The position numbers were made by a program, and so were the translations under genes. From SIG603 sp964369225 (lineage in GTDB: Bacteria; Bacillota; Clostridia; Oscillospirales; Acutalibacteraceae), in NCBI GenBank assembly GCA_964369225.1, contig CAYJER010000003.1, forward strand, positions 53,449-117,448: a stretch of DNA of 64,000 nt, read 5' to 3'. Below are positions 58,162 through 64,000 of the stretch, in pieces. Within the stretch, counting starts at the first letter, position 1; every line of letters begins with the position of its first letter. The notes beneath the pieces were generated by a model. It was not told the DNA's origin. It saw only the letters and a list, made by a program, of their open reading frames with translations, and ran no database searches.

Positions 58162-58401
58162 GACTTTTATTTCAAAAACTTCACCACACTGACAAATACG
58201 TCAATTTCGCTTTTATATTTAGTTCAAAGTTGAATATTCTTTGTTAGTTTTAACTATAAATGATATAATTACAACATAAATAACACTATTAATTCCAGCA
58301 TTTAGATATTATGCACAAAAACAACATCTCAAATTAGGATTAACTAACCGTTTTTTTATACAAAACATCTAAACAAGACGTAAATTACCCTTAATTTGCA
58401 C
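58162..58401. other. Rest of the gap between two divergent promoters
   Basis: A/T-rich sequence between the NlpC/P60 and lipoprotein promoters. No gene, repeat of the window's families or further palindrome of note is seen. Confidence 0.5.
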
Positions 58402-58430
58402 TTGACTTTTAATTTTGCTTGATATATAAT
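58402..58430 (+). promoter_or_regulatory. Sigma-A type promoter for the lipoprotein gene
   Basis: TTGACT (58402-58407) and TATAAT (58425-58430), 17-base spacer, 45 bases before the ATG. Confidence 0.8.
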
Positions 58431-58474
58431 AGGCAAGTAATAAATTTAATACTCATATTAGGAGGTATATTAAT

Positions 58475-58867
58475 ATGAAAAAAATAATCGCATTAGCATT
58501 AACTTTAGTTATGGCTGTAATGTTAGTAGCATGTTCAGGTGCAGTAAATGTTGACGGAACATGGGAATTATCTAAAATCGGTGGTATGACACTAGAAGAA
58601 TATGCAGCTTCACTTAGCACAGAGGAAGTAGCTGTTGACCCAACACTACTAGAGACTACTTATGTATTCGACGGTGACAAGGTTACAATCACAAGCACAG
58701 TAGGAACTTTTGAATATGATGTAACATCAAAATCAAACGGCGTTGAGATCTATGTAAACGGCACACTAGATTCAAGCTTAATCCTAGAGGGTGATAACAT
58801 CCTAAAGGCTAGCGGTGATATTCTAGGAAACGGCGAAGTTATCGAAATAATCATCGAGAAACAATAA
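58475..58867 (+). CDS. Small secreted lipoprotein of unknown function
   Basis: 130 residues. The N-terminus MKKIIALALTLVMAVMLVACSG is a lipoprotein signal with the lipidated cysteine at position 20. The rest is a small beta-rich domain (VDGTWELSKIGGMTLEEYAASLSTEEVAVDPTLLETTYVFDGDKVTITSTVGTFEYDV) reminiscent of the lipocalin-like domains of clostridial surface lipoproteins. No catalytic motif is visible. AGGAGG lies 8 bases upstream, and promoter and terminator are strong, so it is likely well expressed as a single gene. Confidence 0.75.
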   Translation: MKKIIALALTLVMAVMLVACSGAVNVDGTWELSKIGGMTLEEYAASLSTEEVAVDPTLLETTYVFDGDKVTITSTVGTFEYDVTSKSNGVEIYVNGTLDSSLILEGDNILKASGDILGNGEVIEIIIEKQ

Positions 58868-58878
58868 TCCTAAAAATT

Positions 58879-58918
58879 TTAATGCTGTAGCAAAATAAAT
58901 TTGCTACAGCATTTTTTT
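58879..58918. terminator. Bidirectional terminator
   Basis: The 14-bp stem AATGCTGTAGCAAA/TTTGCTACAGCATT has a 5-base loop and T-runs on both strands; it serves the lipoprotein and the convergent PASTA gene. Confidence 0.85.
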
Positions 58919-58919
58919 A

Positions 58920-60695
58920 TTAACTTATAGGTGTTTCGTCTGGAATTTCATCTGGTATCTCTGCTATAATTTCTTCTGCAATAGTCACTGTTATCACAGA
59001 ACCTATCGCTACTGTTGTTCCGTGAGAAACCGACTGGCTTGTAGCCTTACCGCCCATGCCGTCTTGAAATTCGCCTGTAACAAACTCAATTAGGAATTTA
59101 TTTAAATATCCAGCACTTCTAATCTCTGCCTCTGTCATTCCATCAAAATTAGGAACTGTGACTACAGAAGTAATAGGCACATATTTTAGTTCAATAGTGT
59201 CGCCTTGGCTCATTTCTTTACCTGCTGAAACACTTTGCCACCAAACCTCGCCCTCTAGTCTGTCTTTAGTGTCTTGCGCTACAAAAATCGGTGTAATACC
59301 TAATGCTTCACACATAGCAATTGCTTTTTCTCTTGTGACTATTGTTTCATAAGTTCCACCTGTATTAGCTACTAGGTCTGGTGAGAATATTACAGAACCT
59401 TCTGAAACCACAATGTATATTGTCTCATACACACCAACGTTTACATTCTCTTTATTTTGAGTAAGAATTGTACCAGCTGGTTGTGCAGAGGCTGTGTAGG
59501 TTACATTGACACTTAGGTTTGCGCCTTCAGCGTTAAGTGGAGCTATAAAGTTTTCAATAGCGTCTTTGCCTTGTCCTACAAACGATGGAAGTAAAACCTT
59601 ATTTCCTAATGAATATGTAAGTTTAACTATCTCTTCGCCCTCGTATAAAGTTCCTGTGGCTATAGACTGTGACACAAAACTATCTTTAGAAGATGAAGCA
59701 TAAATATGTTTAACGGTAACCGCTATTCCAAGTTGTGATGCCTTTAACTGTGCTGTATCAGCATCAAACTGTGAAAAATCTGGAACTAAAATTTTCTTAC
59801 CCAATGAAACTGTAAGCTTTATAGTTTCAGAACTTTGTACCTTTTCTTCTGCTTTAATGCTTTGAGTAATTATTGTTCCCTCTGGCATTGTGTCATGGTA
59901 GACCTCTTCGATTTCAAGTATTAACTTATTTTCAGTTGCAAAAAGCTCTGCCTCATCGACTGTCATTGTTCTAAAGTCAGGTAATTCCACTGTGCTATTC
60001 TCGTCAGGACCACTAGAATACACAACATAAAGCGGTGAATCTCTTCTAATCTCTTCACCCAAGACTGTGTTATCATTTAAAGTGATACTAATAACCTTAC
60101 CAGCCTCGACAGTTTGGCTATTCTCTGTTAGAACACGCACCTTTGTCATTAGGTTTTCTTCTGCCCATGCCTCTACCTCAGTAGCAGTCATGCTTTCAAT
60201 GTCTGGAACTTCAACTAAAACAGATAAATCAGGTCCTGCTGAAATTACAAGCTCTAAGAACTCACCGCCTGCTAAAGTCTCACCACTATCAGGTGATTGA
60301 GAAATTACTACACCAGACTCTATCTCGTCGCTAAACTCTTCGTTTGTTCTAATAATCACAGAATTTTCTGTTGCCCATAGTTTAGCATCTGACTCTGTCC
60401 AACCTGTTGTATCAGGCACTACTACAGATGTACTTGTGAGAAAAACTATCAAGATGATTGTTAGAGCTATTGCCACAATTCCAGCTACTGAATATATAAT
60501 AGGTTTCATGTTCATTTTTTTATCGGTAGGAGGAGGTGGTGGTGGTGCTCTAAAAGTTTTAGGCTCTTCAAAGTGCATTGCTGAATTAGAGCTGATATCT
60601 TTGCTTTGATTTTCATTTTTTATAGGCTGGTTAGAGTCTATGTCTTTGAAATTATTGTTATTTTTTGCATAGTTATTTAAAAAATTGTTGTCCAT
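58920..60695 (-). CDS. Membrane protein with about seven PASTA repeats, no kinase domain
   Basis: 591 residues: a low-complexity Asn-rich cytoplasmic N-terminus (about 1-65, ending APPPPPPTDKK), one membrane helix (PIIYSVAGIVAIALTIILIVFLTS), and about seven extracellular PASTA modules, each beginning with a VPD-like motif (VVVPDTTGW; VEVPDIES; VELPDFRT; ILVPDFSQ; VLLPSFVG; a more divergent FSPDLV; VTVPNFDG). PASTA domains of PknB/PrkC-type kinases and PBPs bind muropeptides or beta-lactams, but the catalytic domain is absent here. Ribosome site is weak (AAAGAAAATG). A role in sensing or anchoring at peptidoglycan is inferred. Confidence 0.85.
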   Translation of the reverse strand: MDNNFLNNYAKNNNNFKDIDSNQPIKNENQSKDISSNSAMHFEEPKTFRAPPPPPPTDKKMNMKPIIYSVAGIVAIALTIILIVFLTSTSVVVPDTTGWTESDAKLWATENSVIIRTNEEFSDEIESGVVISQSPDSGETLAGGEFLELVISAGPDLSVLVEVPDIESMTATEVEAWAEENLMTKVRVLTENSQTVEAGKVISITLNDNTVLGEEIRRDSPLYVVYSSGPDENSTVELPDFRTMTVDEAELFATENKLILEIEEVYHDTMPEGTIITQSIKAEEKVQSSETIKLTVSLGKKILVPDFSQFDADTAQLKASQLGIAVTVKHIYASSSKDSFVSQSIATGTLYEGEEIVKLTYSLGNKVLLPSFVGQGKDAIENFIAPLNAEGANLSVNVTYTASAQPAGTILTQNKENVNVGVYETIYIVVSEGSVIFSPDLVANTGGTYETIVTREKAIAMCEALGITPIFVAQDTKDRLEGEVWWQSVSAGKEMSQGDTIELKYVPITSVVTVPNFDGMTEAEIRSAGYLNKFLIEFVTGEFQDGMGGKATSQSVSHGTTVAIGSVITVTIAEEIIAEIPDEIPDETPIS

Positions 60696-60737
60696 TTTCT
60701 TTTTAAACTTTTGAGACTTTTATTTTCTATTGAACCA

Positions 60738-60910
60738 AAATCGTTAATACACACAAATTATTGTAGGGGACGGGTTTTCCGTCCCGTGGAAATTTAACTA
60801 AAACCTGTAGTTTTTCGGGACGGAAAACCCGTCCCCTACATCAGTTTCATTCCTAAGAGACACGTCTGGTCTCTGTGCCCTCCCCTACTAATTTGTGTCT
60901 TTTCAATCTC
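60738..60910. mobile_element. Palindromic MITE-like unit, 'GGACGGGTTTTCCGTCC' arm type
   Basis: Palindrome at 60762-60839 with arm GTAGGGGACGGGTTTTCCGT; the right side continues with an outer half-unit CCTAAGAGACACGTCTGGTC ending CCCTCCCCTACTA (60852-60889). The left flank TCGTTAATACACACAAATTA is a degenerate form of AATTCGTTAAAACGCAC. It separates the ABC permease gene from the PASTA gene. Confidence 0.65.
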
Positions 60911-60934
60911 TAAAAGTTTATTCCTTTCAGTTTG

Positions 60935-62662
60935 TTAGTTTGTAATGTCTTGTGCTTTAAATTTAATTGTAGCAAATACCATAGAACCTATAGATAATAC
61001 CAGTAACATTGCTATTCCTATTGTAATATTTAGGTCATACCCTCTATCAATCATATTATTAACTGTAGAACTTGCCACAAAGAATTCACTTAAATTAAAG
61101 TATGGTAGTGGAGTTAAAGCTAACCATTTATTTGGCATACCCATATAGTTAAATGCTAATATTGGCACAGCTATAGCAGATCCTAATATGCAGACTATTG
61201 GTATTATTATTGCTACTGCAATATTTTTAAATATCATAGAACCTGCAAATGCAAATGAGTAACCGAATATAATTGTTATTGAACTTACTAACAAGTTTAG
61301 TATTAAATCTATTAGGAAACTTGATTCTCCATTTACAGTAAAGTTAGGATTAAAGTAATCACCGAAACCATTTATTGCACCTATAATAACAAATGCAAGA
61401 ATAAATGTTACAAAATATATTATGTAAGAAAGCTTTAATCCAGCTAAATATTTAGAGAAAATCATCTTCATTCTTGTTCTAGGGCGTATCATTAATAGTC
61501 TTATTGTTCCTGATTGGAATTCACTAGCTATTCCCCATCCGCCTACTAGTATTGCAAAGATTGCAACCACAAATGTAATTCCAAGGTTAGCGTGAAGCAA
61601 TGTTCTTGAGCCTTCTGGTTCAAAACTCATGTCAGGTTTATCGGCTTCAAGTGATCTTTCAGCTATTAAAATATTATTTTGAGCTTCACTTACAATTTTT
61701 TCAATTTCTTTTAGGTATTCATCATATGTACCATATCGCTCAGCATAATACGGATCCATGTTAAATTCATCTAATGTCATTGGGTCACTGTAATAACTTA
61801 ATGTGCTTTCATTACCAACTTTTGAATCTAATGCACGATTTTGCCATATATCTTCACCAGGAATAAGGTTATGTTCACGTCTATATTCAAGTGCAGGAAT
61901 ATCACTTTCGTTTATTCTTTGAATATTTCTGTTATAATCATCAATTTGAGGTCCTAGATAGAATTCTTGAGACGGGTCATCGATTATAGTTTGCTCTAAT
62001 TCTGCAATCTGCAATTGATAATCTGCAATTTGCTTATTATAATCAGCTATCATATAATCAATATAGGCTGAAAAATCGCCATCAATAATTATTTTATCAA
62101 GAGTTTCAAAACTTTCATTTATCTCATCAATTCTAGTAGCTTTCTCAGTTGCAGTCATTTCACTAACACTTATTGCTAACATTGAGTCTAAGTACATAGG
62201 AAAATATCCTTCAGAAGTTTCCACAAAAAATTCTTCGCTTACTTCATTTTCAAGCAAAAACAGCTCATATACGTTTTGAGAGGAATTCCAAATAGGATTA
62301 CTTCTAAAGTCATCGTAAGATTCAATTGAAGAAGTGTATTTAATGTAGAAATCAAGCGTGTCATCAGCTAGTTTTTCTGCATCTTTTATCGCATTTGCCT
62401 CTGTTAAATACATCCCCATATTTTGTGTGAAGTCATATATGTTTCGTATTTCATGGTAATATGGATTTTTTGTGCTAATTGTAACACCATCTACTTCAAA
62501 CTCTTCCATATATGGGTCATAGTAATAATCTTGCTCGGGTTGCACCAATGTAAAAATCTGCATTCCAACGCTTACAAGCAAAATTAGTATTGCCGAAATA
62601 AGTATGAATTTAGACTTTAACAGATGCTTCATCTCTAAAATAATTTGATTTACAAATTTCAT
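60935..62662 (-). CDS. ABC-2 type transporter permease
   Basis: 575 residues. One N-terminal helix (FILISAILILLVSVGMQIFTL), a large extracytoplasmic region of about 330 residues with acidic and coiled-coil-like segments (DYMIADYNKQIADYQLQIAELEQTII), then five helices (GITFVVAIFAILVGGWGIASEFQSGTIRLLMIRPRTRMKMIFSKYLAGLKLSYIIYFVTFILAFVIIGAI and following). SGTIRLLMIRPRTR is the usual ABC-2 coupling motif. It overlaps no gene but follows the ATPase by 11 bp. Lantibiotic-immunity-like or stress exporters have this design; the substrate is unknown. Confidence 0.87.
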   Translation of the reverse strand: MKFVNQIILEMKHLLKSKFILISAILILLVSVGMQIFTLVQPEQDYYYDPYMEEFEVDGVTISTKNPYYHEIRNIYDFTQNMGMYLTEANAIKDAEKLADDTLDFYIKYTSSIESYDDFRSNPIWNSSQNVYELFLLENEVSEEFFVETSEGYFPMYLDSMLAISVSEMTATEKATRIDEINESFETLDKIIIDGDFSAYIDYMIADYNKQIADYQLQIAELEQTIIDDPSQEFYLGPQIDDYNRNIQRINESDIPALEYRREHNLIPGEDIWQNRALDSKVGNESTLSYYSDPMTLDEFNMDPYYAERYGTYDEYLKEIEKIVSEAQNNILIAERSLEADKPDMSFEPEGSRTLLHANLGITFVVAIFAILVGGWGIASEFQSGTIRLLMIRPRTRMKMIFSKYLAGLKLSYIIYFVTFILAFVIIGAINGFGDYFNPNFTVNGESSFLIDLILNLLVSSITIIFGYSFAFAGSMIFKNIAVAIIIPIVCILGSAIAVPILAFNYMGMPNKWLALTPLPYFNLSEFFVASSTVNNMIDRGYDLNITIGIAMLLVLSIGSMVFATIKFKAQDITN

Positions 62663-62673
62663 ACCGCACCTCC

Positions 62674-63588
62674 TTAAGATATTTGATCTTTAGTTCCGCT
62701 TGTCATAGAGATAAAGTCATGCTCAAGCGAACGCTGTTGTCTGTTAATGGCATAAATTAATATACCCTCGTTTATCAAAGATTTAACAATTTCAGGAATT
62801 TCTGAATTTTTCATTACTAAGTTTACTCCCTCAGGAAGTAAATCACAGTTAGCACCCATTTTTTTAAACTTAGTGAGTACATATTGATCATCGCTAGTGA
62901 TAAAGGTGTATTGATAAACTTCCGCTTGATCATCTTCACCTATTACCTTCTCGCCAATCATTCTGCCGTTGTCAATTATGTATATTCTATCACACAACAG
63001 CTCCATTTCAGAAAGCAAATGGCTTGAGATAAATATTCCAGTGCCTGCATTTTGTGCTAAACTTCTTAGCAAGTCACGCATTTCTTTAATGCCTATAGGA
63101 TCAAGTCCGTTAGTAGGTTCATCAAGAATTAGCAGTGGAGGCATATGTAAAAGTGCCTGTGCTAGACCTACCCTTTGTCTCATACCTAGTGAATATGTTT
63201 TAATCTTGTCGTCAATTCTTTTTTGTAGTTTCACCATTTCTACAACTGAATCTATGTTTTTAGTTGCTTCTTTTCCGTAAAATTGAGAAAAATATTCTAA
63301 ATTTTCTCTGCCTGTCATGTTCTTATAAAGGTCGGGATTTTCAATGATACCACCAACATTCTTCATTGCATTTTCAAAATCATCCTTAACACTATGCCCA
63401 CATACAGTGATTTTTCCCTTTGTTATGGAAAAAAGCCCCATAATCATCTTAATAGTTGTAGTTTTACCAGCTCCGTTAGGGCCTAAGAAACCTACAATCT
63501 CTCCGCTGTTAATTGAAAGATTGATATTATCTACAATTATCCCTTTTTTCATTCTCTTGGTTACACCCTCGAGTCTTAACAGTTCCAT
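62674..63588 (-). CDS. ABC transporter ATP-binding protein
   Basis: 304 residues with Walker A GPNGAGKTT, signature SLGMRQRVGLAQALL, Walker B LLILDEPTNGLD and the H-loop ISSHLLSE. It is of the BcrA/CcmA-like class with a C-terminal extension (from about 215) of the type seen with ABC-2 permeases. AGGAGG lies 7 bases upstream. It is the first gene of the pair, with a consensus promoter and a palindrome downstream of the -10 box. Confidence 0.93.
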   Translation of the reverse strand: MELLRLEGVTKRMKKGIIVDNINLSINSGEIVGFLGPNGAGKTTTIKMIMGLFSITKGKITVCGHSVKDDFENAMKNVGGIIENPDLYKNMTGRENLEYFSQFYGKEATKNIDSVVEMVKLQKRIDDKIKTYSLGMRQRVGLAQALLHMPPLLILDEPTNGLDPIGIKEMRDLLRSLAQNAGTGIFISSHLLSEMELLCDRIYIIDNGRMIGEKVIGEDDQAEVYQYTFITSDDQYVLTKFKKMGANCDLLPEGVNLVMKNSEIPEIVKSLINEGILIYAINRQQRSLEHDFISMTSGTKDQIS

Positions 63589-63602
63589 AATATTCCTCCT
63601 TT

Positions 63603-63629
63603 AGTTGTATTATTACATATAGTACAGCT
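63603..63629 (-). promoter_or_regulatory. Candidate operator in the ABC leader
   Basis: AGTTGTA (63603-63609) and TACAGCT (63623-63629) form an inverted pair with one mismatch and a 13-base spacer, just downstream of the -10 box. Confidence 0.4.
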
Positions 63630-63658
63630 ATTATATCAAGTTAATACTGCTTTGTCAA
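63630..63658 (-). promoter_or_regulatory. Consensus sigma-A promoter for the ABC pair
   Basis: TTGACA (63653-63658) and TATAAT (63630-63635) on the minus strand, 17-base spacer. Confidence 0.85.
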
Positions 63659-64000
63659 GTATATTTTAACTATCACAACAACTTAAATTTGTGTATATTT
63701 TATTAAAACTAATAAAATTAACAACTAATTATATATACTTATGTATTATAGCAACATTATAACACATAAAAAATTAAATGTCACTAGTTTCTTAAAATCT
63801 TAAGAAAATCTTAAGATTCATCTTGTTGAAAAATCTATATTTAAAAATATTCTTCCTTCAAAACGCACAAATTGATGTAGTGAACGGTCTTGTTCCAGAC
63901 GTGTTGATTAGAAAATTCCAATGTAGGCACTACAACAGTTTGTGAAATGTTATGATACAATTGATAGGTGACAAATAAAAAAGAAAATAGGCTCCAAATA
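63659..64000. repeat. Gene-free right end with repeat remnant
   Basis: From 63860 the sequence contains AAAACGCACAAATTGATGTAG, CGGTCTTGTTCCAGACGTGTTGATTAG and AATGTAGGCACTACA, a decayed copy of the palindromic family. The remainder is A/T-rich without recognisable features. Confidence 0.5.

Noticed and set aside
1..64000. Defence islands, prophage, integrative elements or secondary-metabolite clusters
   Set aside because: No integrase, transposase, restriction, toxin-antitoxin, reverse transcriptase or biosynthetic core gene was recognised in either strand; the gene content is mostly conserved chromosomal.

Overview
The window is 64 kb of AT-rich, gene-dense bacterial chromosome that reads as a spore-forming member of the Clostridia (Bacillota). 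The evidence is the yicC-remA-gmk block, the tig-clpP-clpX-lon-engB block, the sporulation protein YunB, a YerC/TrpR-like regulator, strong GGAGG-type ribosome sites with sigma-A type promoters, a type I dockerin, and genes for fermenting aromatic amino acids. A Lachnospirales-like lineage would fit, but no ribosomal RNA or other decisive marker is present. Nearly all genes lie on the minus strand and are read right to left; only five coding genes are on the plus strand (19486, 45580, 46027, 54275, 58475).

Layout. 1-1967: gmk (cut by the window edge), remA, yicC. 2121-3713: hybrid-cluster protein. 4025-13283: a nine-gene Mrp/Mbh-type cation/proton antiporter operon (E, F, G, DUF4040-MnhB fusion, C, then four ND5-like subunits). 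13551-19305: galK, ligA, yunB, maf, galE. 19486-23752: a small membrane protein (plus strand), M50 peptidase, hslO, a methyltransferase, yerC and engB. 24045-30019: lon, clpX, clpP, tig. 30104-39968: metallophosphoesterase, thrC, two large c-di-GMP-type sensor proteins, a DUF3810 protein, dCMP deaminase and an ACT protein. 40017-45352: phenylacetate-CoA ligase, iorB, iorA and a second phenylacetate-CoA ligase. 45580-46941: NfeD and SPFH proteins. 46942-47776: a noncoding stretch with tandem and inverted repeats, ending at tRNA-Arg(CCG). 47906-58867: XRE regulator, a giant secreted beta-helix protein with a cohesin-like domain and a dockerin, a divergent AraC regulator, a YgiQ radical-SAM protein, an NlpC/P60 enzyme and a lipoprotein. 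58920-63588: an orphan PASTA protein and an ABC exporter pair.

No phage, CRISPR array, restriction or toxin system was recognised. The unusual content is in the intergenic DNA. First, a short hairpin element (basal helix GTCAC/..TGAC, often preceded by GAAAGGA) sits in several operon junctions just before a start codon. Ahead of remA, an antiporter subunit and mrpC it stands between the only good Shine-Dalgarno sequence and the start codon. Second, a family of GC-rich palindromic units (beginning TAGGGG..) recurs in most larger gaps. They share a common frame but have exchangeable, always self-complementary arms, are sometimes nested, and in two places have landed inside the hairpin element. 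Third, the 835-bp gap before the tRNA holds two 66-bp direct repeats and a 110-bp inverted repeat that I cannot assign.
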